Assembly: GCA_016110215.1 (NCBI GenBank)
Contig: JADWQD010000004.1
Span: 1 to 64,000 of the forward strand
DNA length: 64,000 nt
From: Capronia americana
Taxonomy: Eukaryota; Ascomycota; Eurotiomycetes; Chaetothyriales; Herpotrichiellaceae
Reading direction: 5' to 3'
Shown: piece by piece, positions 22,116-31,730 of the stretch
How the letters are laid out: the number at the start of each line of letters is the position of its first letter
How positions within the stretch are numbered: the stretch's first letter is position 1
The notes under the pieces: generated by a model
The model's input: the letters and a program-made list of their open reading frames with translations, nothing else
What the model was told of the DNA's origin: nothing
The model's database searches: none
Program-made: the position numbers and the translations under genes

Positions 22116-24032
22116 TTAGGATGTCACCAAACTGCTACCTGACGCACCCCGATCTGCAGAGTAGAGCGGCCTCGCCCCGATCTCCTTCAGCCGTGATCTC
22201 GGGTCGACCATCTCGTTGCTTGTATAGACCAGAGGTGCGTCCAGAGCGGCCGCCGTGTCGACAGGACTCAAGGTCACTTTGCCCCTCAGACGCCAGAAGC
22301 CCCAGAACGTGGGTGTGATCATCAGGATGATCATGGTAGTTACTGCCAACGAGCCTGCCCAATAGCGGTAGACGACCTTGTACCGTAGCACCGGCGCGGT
22401 GCGTTCACCAACCACCGTCTGCCATGGGGGAGTGTCATCGTCCATGATGTAGTTGTATTCGTACTGATAGACGCTAGATATGAACATGAGATTCCTGAGA
22501 CGATCGCGCATTTCGTCCTCGATAAGAGTGTGGTTAAAGACCCGCATGCCGTAGAGGGTGTTGTTGCAGAAGTTCGGATTCGAAACCGAAGTAGGCCCGT
22601 AGTTGCTGGTGTCGGTATCGTACGAGATCTTCGCCGTGTCCAGCAGAGCAGTCTCGGCTTGCCTGCCAGTCGCATTGATACTCCAGATGCTTCCATTCCA
22701 GCTCCACTCCATCTCGGCATTGAAGACGCTCTGCAGATAATGCGCGACGCCACCGAATGTGCTGCTGGCCGAGTCAACGTCGGATGCTGATTCCAGATAG
22801 GACACAAGTGTGTCATTCTCGTAGGTACTGTTGACGTTGAGGCTGACAAGGTTGAATCCGCTGTCATAATCCATGTTCTTTTTGAGGATAGCATGGTCTC
22901 CAAGCTGATCGGCAGGGAATAGTTCAAACGGATATGAAATCCGTGCCGCTCGGAATGTGCAGTTGCGCACAAGGTACTGGGCGTCGCAGTCAGGGAGATA
23001 TTTGAGAACGCTGGAGAAATTGAAGACGTTGGGCGTTTCCACATCCCAATCGATACGAGTGGACAAGACCGTGCGGGTGAAGGTCTGGTTGGGATGATCT
23101 TCTGGGTCCATATTATAATGCACGTATGAAGTCGTGCACTCTGGAAAGAAGCCCGGGGCGACGACTCTGCCGGTACAGGTGCCAGAAGTGTCGTCGCCGC
23201 CGCATAGCCCCGAGTCAGGAGAATCCGCCCAGTTAAGATATGTGTCGTCCCAGTAAGTACCTTGGTCGCCATCAATCAGCTGCATTGCCGCGCCAAACAG
23301 ATCGCCATAACGGCTGAACGAGCCCCCAGACAGGTATGCGGAGAATCCGGTTGGCCACTCGTTCACCATGCCGACGTTGATCTGTATGTTAGTGGTGTTG
23401 AGCATACTCGGTACAGTGGTGATGGCGTTCTGCAGCAGAAAGCCTTTAAATACAAGCCAGTCAGCGAATAAATCACATTTAGGGCCGTAAGAAGCCATAC
23501 CGTTGAGGGGGATGGATGCCACGAAAAGAGTTGCCAGCGCGACATAGTTGAATCGTTTCCCTGAAAGGAGGACGGCGGAGAGGCTCTGGCCCATGGACCA
23601 CATATCATGGATGTCCCGTACGGTTGTGTTCTTCCGAGACGCCATGAACCACCAAGCCGTGGTCACTCCCTCGGAAAGCGCAATGTGGAGGAGAACGCTG
23701 TTGCCAGAGAGAATTGCAGACAGCCACGACGCAGGCTTCAAGTATGATTCCTCCTTCTGCACATGCCCGTTAACGACCTTGAGCACGATCCAAGAGAACA
23801 GGATCGTCATTCCAGAGAGTATCATGGCGCAAAGACCCAGCCAGGGGACATATTGTGCCTTGGCGACATCTTGAATGTTGACCTCGCCATTATCTGCGGA
23901 CCAAGGGAAGAACCTAGAAGCCCAAAAGCGCGTTCCATTGAGCATGCGGTCTGAAAGGGGGGGTTTCTGTTCCTGTAGGTCATTTTCGCTGGCAGGTTGA
24001 GAGGTTACGGTAACGGCCTCGTCTACACCCAT
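22116..24032 (-). CDS. Fungal multi-pass membrane protein with large ectodomain
   Basis: Single exon, 638 residues. Two or three hydrophobic helices lie in the first 200 residues (WLGLCAMILSGMTILFSWIV; LATLFVASIPLNGM), preceded by a hydrophilic tail and including TTAWWFMASRKNTTVRDIHDMW. Then comes a central region of about 350 residues with more than ten Asn-X-Ser/Thr sites and several cysteines, one C-terminal helix (LAVTTMIILMITPTFWGFW) and a short tail. This layout matches a widespread uncharacterised fungal membrane protein group; a DUF3176-type relation is possible but unproven. A surface or endomembrane location with the glycosylated part outside or luminal is inferred. Confidence 0.75.
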   Translation of the reverse strand: MGVDEAVTVTSQPASENDLQEQKPPLSDRMLNGTRFWASRFFPWSADNGEVNIQDVAKAQYVPWLGLCAMILSGMTILFSWIVLKVVNGHVQKEESYLKPASWLSAILSGNSVLLHIALSEGVTTAWWFMASRKNTTVRDIHDMWSMGQSLSAVLLSGKRFNYVALATLFVASIPLNGMASYGPKCDLFADWLVFKGFLLQNAITTVPSMLNTTNIQINVGMVNEWPTGFSAYLSGGSFSRYGDLFGAAMQLIDGDQGTYWDDTYLNWADSPDSGLCGGDDTSGTCTGRVVAPGFFPECTTSYVHYNMDPEDHPNQTFTRTVLSTRIDWDVETPNVFNFSSVLKYLPDCDAQYLVRNCTFRAARISYPFELFPADQLGDHAILKKNMDYDSGFNLVSLNVNSTYENDTLVSYLESASDVDSASSTFGGVAHYLQSVFNAEMEWSWNGSIWSINATGRQAETALLDTAKISYDTDTSNYGPTSVSNPNFCNNTLYGMRVFNHTLIEDEMRDRLRNLMFISSVYQYEYNYIMDDDTPPWQTVVGERTAPVLRYKVVYRYWAGSLAVTTMIILMITPTFWGFWRLRGKVTLSPVDTAAALDAPLVYTSNEMVDPRSRLKEIGARPLYSADRGASGSSLVTS

Positions 24033-25008
24033 ATTGATAATCGATCAGACGAAGAGAAATTTGAGTTGGAGTCGCTTACCACGGAACAAAGGAATTAGAA
24101 GCTTGAGGAGAGGCTCTGGGAATCTCGGAGACCAAGACAAACTTTATGCCAATATTCAGAAGCGTCTGGGAGAGCCTGCAGCAGTGTGGCTGTCTGGCTG
24201 CGCTGCAACTACCTGGGAGGCTTTGCCATTAAACTGACCATTGTTTCTTCGTCGCCGCCCCTTCTAGAATCGCGTCCGCTCATCTCGCATCGTAGCGCCG
24301 AGTGTGGACGTCTTTCCAAGAGACACAAGAGAGATATAGCCATTGTTTTCGAGTCGAGACCAGGTGTGGATAAGCTTGGTGGCTGGCTGATGCAAGTCAC
24401 ATCTTGACAAGAGAACGTGGCCACGCGATCCAGACGATTACGCGAGGCGCGCTACTGATCATTGTGGGTAAATTGACAGAGCGAGCTGCCCAACTCGGAC
24501 ACCTTTATGCAGCCACGTCGAGTGCCACCGGATGGAGCGGCCGGAGGAGCATTTTCAGGGGCCAGACGTGAGGCAAAAGTACACATGAGTTCAGGCAAGG
24601 TCTCCTGAAGGTTTATGCTGTACGAGGAGAGAGGAAGAACAGAAGAGAATACGAATCCTCGATTTGCGTTCGGGAGAGCAACACCAAGCCCTTGGCTCTC
24701 TTGGACGCCACGAGGCTGAGACGTCTGCCATGAACGGAGATGGGCGTCTTTCGTGTGGGAAATGGTTTGGCATCTGCTGCTGCTAATGATACTATTTGTG
24801 ACCTCCTTTGCCATCCTTCTTGATGAACTGCTCTGTCCGCATGGCGTTTGCGCTTTGACGATCGTTTATGATTGACTAGATTTGAAAGGTATTCGCGATC
24901 CAACTCGGCTAGAAATAATAGACCAAGACCGTGGCCGCATTTGACGCGATAGCAAACAGCGGGACAGACTTGTACGAGTATAGAGCGCACTCTGGGCGGA
25001 ATTGAGCA
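24033..25008. other. Divergent upstream region
   Basis: Between the membrane protein gene (minus) and the AIG2-like gene (plus). Only short frames; nothing recognised. Confidence 0.45.
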
Positions 25009-25735
25009 ATGGGTGAATACACGGCTTTCTTCTACGGTAGGTTTTCATGGTCGTGTGGACTGGGCCTGGACTGACAAGATGGTGACAGGAACGCTCATGG
25101 CGCCGGGCGTCCTCCACCGTGTCATCCACGGCACACACACCCCTGAGAAATGGCAACAAGACCTCATCACCGCCCGGCCCGCAATGCTGCAGCACTACCG
25201 TCGGCATAAAGTCCGGCATCATGATTACCCTGCCATCGTCCCCCACAAAGGCTCACGAGTAAGGGGAAGTCTGGTCACCGGACTGAACGAGCAGGACATT
25301 CGTCGCTTGGACATCTTTGAAGGGTCCATGTACAAGAGAGACGTGGTAAAGGTACAAATTCTGAAGGATGTCGAGTTGGATCAAGCTGCTCCTGAAGGCG
25401 ATGAGAAGGAGACGGCCGTGGCAGAAGAAGTCGAAGCACACACGTACGTCTGGCTTGAGGACAGTGAAGAGACGTTGGACCCCAACGAGTGGGACTTTGA
25501 GGCATTCAAGCGAGACAAGATGCATGTGTGGATGGGCCTTGAAGACGATAACAGCGTGGAGGTGGACGAGGGGTTCGCGGACGTGGACGCTGCAACCGCG
25601 GCATGGGCCGAAGTTTACGAGGAGAAGAAAGCCGCAGAGCGGAATGGTACCAAGAAGAAGGGACACGATCCAACGGGTGGGAGAGGCACAAATGGGCACA
25701 TCACGCGGCAGCTGCAACAGGAAGCCTCCCAGTAG
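25009..25735 (+). CDS. AIG2-like gamma-glutamylcyclotransferase-fold protein
   Basis: Exon 1 (25009-25036) encodes MGEYTAFFYG; a 52-nt intron (GTAGGT...ACAG) joins it to exon 2 (25089-25735) within the Gly codon of the FFYGTLM substrate-loop motif that defines the AIG2/GGCT fold. Total 224 residues. Other family features: a RVIHG segment, PAIVP, VRGSLVTGL and LDIFEG, the last holding the Glu at the expected catalytic site. The C-terminal 60 residues are charged and probably disordered. Members cyclise gamma-glutamyl peptides or amines in the cytosol; many fungal ones are untested. The first exon is too short to be found by ORF length alone. Confidence 0.85.
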
Positions 25736-25908
25736 AAGGATAGAAAGGAGAAGTGACATTAGACAAGTAGTTTCGTAGCCCATGCTAAGCTCTCAAGAGA
25801 ACACGCTATACACACCAACCCTGAAGCAAAGCACCCGAAGCAAGAATTGCCGGAACCCTTGCCTCATTCGTTGCAACGCACGCCCGTCTGATTGAAGGAC
25901 TGGGAGAC

Positions 25909-27180
25909 CTAGCGACGGCCATGGCTCCTCACCGCGCTGCCCTGCATTTGCTCCAGTTCTTGCTCGAGTTGCTTGATGGCAGCATGAGTAGCCTCCAGAT
26001 CTTTGTTGAGACGGTCTCTTTCCCCGATCAGCTTCTGCTCCCAGGCCCTGAAGCGTTGTTCCTCCACCTTGACCTGCTCAGTGAACCTCTTCCTGAGAGC
26101 CTCCTCTTCTTCCTTGAACTTGGGGTTGTCCAGTTTTCTTGGTCTGGCCTCGCCAAATTTCCTCGTCTCCATCTGCTGAGCACGGTAGGCTTCGTAGTGA
26201 TTCTCCTCAGTAGTGTGAATGAGATCGAGCATGTGAGTTCGGATCAGGATGGATCGCAGCTTCTTAAAGTCACAGTGTTCCTCGTTCTCCACCTCAGCGA
26301 CACCCCAAGCATATTGCCTGCCCTTGACGATGCGGCCATCAGAGGTCTTCACGTCCTTCTCACTGCCAATCACGGCAAATGGCATGGCTGCCATAAGGGC
26401 ACGGGCGTGCTGTGCAGCGGCCTCGTCGTCGTCTTCAATAGGTGGCTGGTAGATCTTGATGCCTTGGGCTTCGATGACATTTCGAATGCGGTGCTTGAAT
26501 CGGGCCAGGTCGGCAGGGGACAGAGTATCAGCCTTGGCAACGACGGGAATCAGATTGACACGTGTACACAGACGCTTCATGACTTCAATGTCAAGAGGCT
26601 TCAGGGTGTGGCCGGTAGGACGGATGAAGTAGAGGCAGGCATGGACACGGAGATCGATCTTGTCATTTCGCTTGGGTTGCTGTTCTTGCAACATGTATGA
26701 TTCGTGTTGGTCGTCGAGGAATTCGATAATGGGCATCCATGAGTCGCGGTTGTTGACATAGTCGCCGAAGCCAGGTGTATCAATGACAGTGAGACGGACT
26801 GCAAAATGTGAGCGACGGTCCAACATAGCACTGGTGATATGTACCCTTGAAGAATTTCTCTTCCAACTCAGCCTTGGTGATTTCGATCTCGACTGTCTTG
26901 TCAACTTGCTTTGCATGGCGTCTCTTGTGGTCTTGATAGTTCTTGATGGTTGTGGAAAAGAGGGTGTTGATGAAGGTAGTCTTGCCCAGGCCCGATTCGC
27001 CGGCCACCTAGCACGATGGTAATTAGCAATCGTGATGCGCGCTGAGTGTAAATGCGATCTTACCATGATGGTGAAAGCGGCTCCTCTCTTTGCGACAATT
27101 TTGTGTCGCTGGTTGGGCAGATTGGCAATGCCAATGGGCGACGCCGATTCTGCTGCTGCTGCTGCTGGTGGAGGTGCCAT
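25909..27180 (-). CDS. Septin, Cdc12/AspC group
   Basis: Exons 27180-27064, 27007-26845, 26798-25909 encode 389 residues. Septin GTPases form filaments and rings at septation sites and hyphal branches. Visible features: a short Ala-rich N-terminus, a basic PNQRHK region, P-loop GESGLGKT, switch II DTPGFGD, the G4 motif AKAD, the septin unique element near residues 270-330, and a C-terminal coiled coil (LNKDLEATHAAIKQLEQEL). The IGIANLPNQRHK start and the coiled coil place it with yeast Cdc12. Introns of 56 and 46 nt fall directly before the P-loop-coding exon and before DTPGFGD. Divergent from PWP2 over 345 nt. Confidence 0.93.
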   Translation of the reverse strand: MAPPPAAAAAESASPIGIANLPNQRHKIVAKRGAAFTIMVRSHLHSARITIANYHRARWPANRAWARLPSSTPSFPQPSRTIKTTRDAMQSKLTRQSRSKSPRLSWKRNSSRVHITSAMLDRRSHFAVRLTVIDTPGFGDYVNNRDSWMPIIEFLDDQHESYMLQEQQPKRNDKIDLRVHACLYFIRPTGHTLKPLDIEVMKRLCTRVNLIPVVAKADTLSPADLARFKHRIRNVIEAQGIKIYQPPIEDDDEAAAQHARALMAAMPFAVIGSEKDVKTSDGRIVKGRQYAWGVAEVENEEHCDFKKLRSILIRTHMLDLIHTTEENHYEAYRAQQMETRKFGEARPRKLDNPKFKEEEEALRKRFTEQVKVEEQRFRAWEQKLIGERDRLNKDLEATHAAIKQLEQELEQMQGSAVRSHGRR

Positions 27181-27525
27181 CTTGATGACCAAACTCAAGA
27201 GAAACTAGACTGCGGCCGCGACAAGCACAAGAGGTGATGCGAGTGAGAGTGAGGTTGAAGAAACCACGACGACGAGGTGGAGGTGGGTGAGTGAGTGACA
27301 GCGTGGTTAGGGGTTTCCTCAATTGTTTCGACCACAAAAAGTGCAGAAGTCGCGCCCCTGAAACGCCAACTTTCCTTGGTGCCTTCCCCACAACCTTAAA
27401 GGCCGCCTTGCCCTAAATGAACTAGTGTCGGGGAAAACAATGATCGCTCCGACAACTTTTTTCCAGGTCGCAGTTGGAAAATTGCATTCATTTTGCGCCG
27501 ACTTGGAGCATACAATCATGGTAGG
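27181..27525. promoter_or_regulatory. Divergent promoter, septin and PWP2
   Basis: 345 nt separates the two start codons. I saw no obvious TATA box; the region must hold both promoters and leaders. Confidence 0.6.
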
Positions 27526-27529
27526 ATGA
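27518..27529 (+). promoter_or_regulatory. Three-codon uORF overlapping PWP2 start
   Basis: ATG GTA GGA TGA: its stop overlaps the main start as ATGA (main ATG at 27526). If 27518 is within the mRNA, ribosomes would have to re-initiate or skip it. Confidence 0.55.
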
Positions 27530-30244
27530 AGACGGAATTCAAAGTATGTGTGACATTTGACACAGCTAAGCTCAGTGTACTAACGGACTGGGCAGTTCTC
27601 TAACCTCCTGGGCACCGTCTATGGTCGAGGGAATCTGCTCTTCACACCCGATGGCAACTCGCTTCTCTCGCCGGTGGGCAATCGGGTAACAGTGTTCAAC
27701 CTCACGAAGAATACCAGCTATACTCTACCTTTTGCTCATCGGAGGAACATCACCCACCTAGACCTTTCGCCCGATGGCAACCTTCTTCTGACCATTGACG
27801 AGGATGGCCGAGCAATTTTGTCCATCTTTCCGAGACGACTTGCAATCTACCACTTTTCATTCAAGTCCCCCGTCACCTCGTTAGCCTTCTCACCCGATTG
27901 TCGTCACTTTGTTGTTGGGATCGGGCGCAAAATACAAGCATGGAGGACTCCCACCACACCGGGCGGATCTGCGGACGGCAACCTCGAATTTGCGCCTTTT
28001 GTCCTGCACCGAGAATACGGCGGTCATTTTGATGAAGTCAGACATCTGAGCTGGTCAGGCGATTCTCGTTTCTTTCTCAGTGCTTCTAAAGATCTGACAG
28101 CTCGGATATGGAGTTTGGATCCCGAAGAAGGCTTCAATCCCACTGTGCTTTCTGGCCACAGACAGCAGGTCAGAAACGTCTGGTTTTCCGCAGACCAGGA
28201 ATCAATATACACTGTCAGCGAAGACGGGGCTTTGTTCCGCTGGGAATATCAATTAAGCCAACCGGAGGATCACGAAGACCCGACGGATACTGGCGATGAA
28301 AGGTGGCGGATTGTGCAGAGAGAATATTTCATGCAGAACGCCAAACTGAGATGTGCTTGCTACCATCCCTCAACCAACCTCCTGACGGTATGTTTTGATA
28401 ATGGACTATTCTCCTTGTATGAGATTCCATCCTTTTCCAACATTCACAGTCTCTCAATGGCATCCTCGCCCATCTCGGCGGTGGCTGTCAACCAAACAGG
28501 GGAATGGCTGGCTTTAGGCTCCTCCAGAACCGGTCAATTGCTTGTGTGGGAACATGCATCCGAGTCAAACATCCTCAAGCAATCCTCCCACCTCGATGCC
28601 ATGACGACCCTGACCTATTCCCCTGACTCTACCCGCATCATTACTGGAGCTGACGACGGCCGCATCAAAATCTGGGATGTCTCCTCCGGCTTTCACATCG
28701 CAACATTTACCGAACATACCTCTGCTGTGACCGCATCGGCTTACTCCAGGAGAGGCAACATTCTCTTCACCTCATCTCTGGATGGATCTGTGCGAGCCTG
28801 GGATATGCTCAGATACCGTAACTTCAGGACTTTCACTGCCCCCCAAAGACTATCCTTCTCCTGTCTAGCAATTGACTCGTCTGCCGAGGTGGTCTGTGCC
28901 GCATCTCATGACTCTTTTGACATCCATCTATGGTCAGTACAGACTGGAGCTCTTCTCGACCAACTCGCCGGACACGAAGGACCAATCTCAACACTGGCTT
29001 TTACTCCGGATGGGCGATACCTTGTCTCTGGTTCATGGGATCATACGATTCGGATATGGTCCGTCTTCGACCGGTCCCAAACCTCAGAATCATTGCAACT
29101 CATGTCCGACCTGTTGTGCGTTGCAATCCGACCCGATTCGGCGCAAATTGCAGCTTCTACTTTAGATGGATCTCTCACGTTCTGGAACCTCAACACTTCC
29201 ATCCAAGAATCTGGCGTCGATGGTCGTCGCGACGTCAGTGGAGGACGTACCTTAAGCTCCCGCCGAACGGCAGCATCAACTCCAGGGACAAAGTCATTCA
29301 ACTCGATCACCTATTCTGCAGATGGCAGCTGTCTCCTTGCTGCCGGAAATAGCAAGTACATATGCCTTTACTCCATCAGTACTCTGACTTTGATCAAAAA
29401 ATTCACCGTCTCAATCAACTTAAGCTTGGACGGGACGCAAGAGTTCCTTAATTCCGCAGCCATAATGTCGAATGGCTTGCCAAGCAATATGATCGACACA
29501 GAAGGAGAAGCCAGCGATCTTGAAGATCGCATCGATCGAAGTTTGCCAGGTGTGAAACGTGGGAGAGATGCAACGGCCAGGACTCTCAGACCAGAAGTAA
29601 GGGTCACTGACATTGAATTTGCGCCTACGGGGAGAAGCTTCTGTGCCGCAAGTACGGAAGGCCTTCTGATCTACAGCTTGGATGACGTCGGAACCGACGA
29701 CTTTGACCCCTTCGATCTTGACATTGAGGTCACGCCGCAGAATATCCGAGCTCTCCTCGCACAGCCGGAGCCGGAAGTTCTCAAGGCTCTGGTTATGGCA
29801 TTCAGACTAAACGACAAGCCTTTGCTGAGGCAAACGTACGAATCGGTGCCATTTGAGACCATCCCCTTAGTTGTGCGCGGACTGCCAAGGGTGTATCTTG
29901 GCCGACTGTTGATGCTTGTAGCGCAGCAAATGGAGAATAGTCCTCACCTCGAATTCGCACTTCGCTGGCTCGGAGAAATATTGAGCATCCATGGTCGGTA
30001 CGTCAAAGACAAACACGGCAGCTTTGCGGCCGAGCTTCGCGCTGTTCTCCGAGGCGTGGACGGCATAGGCAGGACAGTTCGAAGTCTCAGTGAGCGAAAT
30101 GCGTTTGAGATCGAGTTTCTGTGTCACGGCACTGATGGGCAAAGTAAATCTGCATCTCATCCGTTAGGCGAAAGTGGCCATCCGACAAGCAATGGCATCA
30201 CGCATGGTGATGGCAGCGAACAGGAATGGATTGGACTGGACTAA
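27526..30244 (+). CDS. Periodic tryptophan protein 2 (U3 snoRNP, Utp1)
   Basis: Pwp2 is a WD40 scaffold of the UTP-B complex in the nucleolar small-subunit processome, needed for 18S rRNA maturation. Exon 1 (27526-27543) encodes only six residues, MKTEFK; a 52-nt GTATGT intron with an ACTAAC branch site leads to exon 2 (27596-30244). The 888 residues match the family length. Features: an early SPVGNRVTVFNL segment, about twelve WD repeats ending in WD or similar pairs (ARIWSL, IKIWDV, VRAWDM, IRIWSV), the conserved YHFSFKSPVTSLAFSP block, and the Utp12-like C-terminal helical domain (about 715-850) ending near FEIEFLCHG. The tail is Ser/Gly-rich. Confidence 0.95.
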
Positions 30245-30478
30245 AGCTAACCGAGCCTGAAGCTTTGTTGATTTTCAAAGCTGGCTTTATTCCTGACGCC
30301 GTGGCGCTGGATTGGATCTATCCTGGGTGCGTGTGAAGTGTAACAGGCACCGCAGCTCCACTTGACCTCACTTCACTTCAAAGCACTTCAATGTCTCCGC
30401 AATCAAAACATTTCAAAGATCCTGAACCCAACTGCTTCTTCACGCGACCCACAGCAGCACAGATCACTCCCGCGCTCT
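30245..30478. other. Short gap between PWP2 and the C2HC gene
   Basis: Holds the 3' end of PWP2 and the upstream region of the small zinc-finger-like gene. Confidence 0.4.
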
Positions 30479-30760
30479 ATGTCTTTAGAGACTATGACCG
30501 AACCAAAGTGCTTTTCAGAAGCCGACATTCATCAATTCATGTCAAAAGTTGCCGTAAGTCTTGACATGGGACCAGACGTCAAAGCCTCGAATCCCTCCAA
30601 GGAACAAGCAGCGCCCATGAACCAAGAACCAGCAAATCCCAGTGCTCATAGGCTCATCGATTACTGCCAATGGTGTGGCTGGAGCGACTACAAGGAAAAT
30701 ATGACAAAGCATCTGGCTGGGTGTGCGTGGAAACAGGCAGGGCGTTCCATGCCGATCTAA
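30479..30760 (+). CDS. Small C2HC zinc-finger-like protein
   Basis: 93 residues from the first in-frame ATG. The N-terminal half is acidic and Pro/Asn-rich; the end carries CQWCGW...H...C with spacing Cys-X2-Cys-X11-His-X3-Cys, which could bind one zinc ion. I know no named family. No intron is needed. The frame is open further upstream without an ATG. Confidence 0.45.
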   Translation: MSLETMTEPKCFSEADIHQFMSKVAVSLDMGPDVKASNPSKEQAAPMNQEPANPSAHRLIDYCQWCGWSDYKENMTKHLAGCAWKQAGRSMPI

Positions 30761-31730
30761 TGATACTACGCTGATGGGCTTTCGCAGCCTTGACGCGTGA
30801 GTGTGCTCGTTTACAAGTATGCCTCCAACAGGGCTAATAGGATGAAAGCCCAAGTTAGTGTGGCAGTGCTGACCGAGATGTGCAGACACCAAGATTCCGA
30901 ATCCACTCTTCCAGAAACCCTTTTCAAATAAAGCGAAGCTGCGCGACGCTGGTCTGATTCCCTCCTTATTCCCCACTTAGCAAGCACCAGAAGGCGTGAG
31001 CATCAATCTGGGGATGAGTTAGCAACGGATACATTTCACCAGTATACAACTGGTTGCAGATCAGGCCATGACCGTTGGAGGACGACTGGACATATTGGAT
31101 GGTTCATCGAGCCAGCACAAGTGGCTACTGCCTTCCAGTTGTCGCAGGGATGCAGGCAGACGCGCAAGGGTAGATCTGCAGAAAGATTTTCGACCTTCGT
31201 AGACGAATCCCTGCTGAATCGTCAGGCATGCGAAGTAATAAGCATTCAACAACAATCCATGCACTCATCCATCAAAGCGAGCTCTCAGGTTCTGGTGGCC
31301 AGGGCTGCGCTTGCATGGTCTCTACTTTAAAGGATCCGACTGCACAACGTCCTTCTTGCCTCCAGTGACAGTTCCATTCTCAGATTTCGGGCACGCACCT
31401 CAAGCTGGACTTGGCGGGAGTCAATCAGCGAACTGAACCGTCCCAAGCAGAACCACGTAGCACCCCTCCAGATCGGTCCCTCCGCGCCGACAGTCCTCGT
31501 CATGGGCATTTGCTGTTCTCGAGGCTGTTGCCCCTTTTGCCCCAGAGCGCGCTAGTGCCTTGGCATCGAAGTACTTTTCATTCTCCAGCGTCGCGGATTG
31601 TCCTTCTTTCAAAACACTATAGAGACTGCTAATGACTCGTAGCTGTGAAGACCTGACATTCGGAAGACCTTTCGTTCCGTGGAGGCAATTCAATTTCGTT
31701 TGACAGCCAGCAGGCCGTCGTAAAGCGGCC
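30761..31730. other. Intergenic, no gene seen
   Basis: Contains the upstream region of the METTL25-like gene. Short frames on both strands have no family signal. Confidence 0.45.

Noticed and set aside
22340..23275. 311-codon minus-strand frame
   Set aside because: It is an alternate frame inside the 638-residue membrane protein gene, with skewed Thr/Ser/Arg composition and no motif.
25921..26700. 259-codon plus-strand frame
   Set aside because: Antisense to the septin exon; its Leu-rich content mirrors septin codon use.
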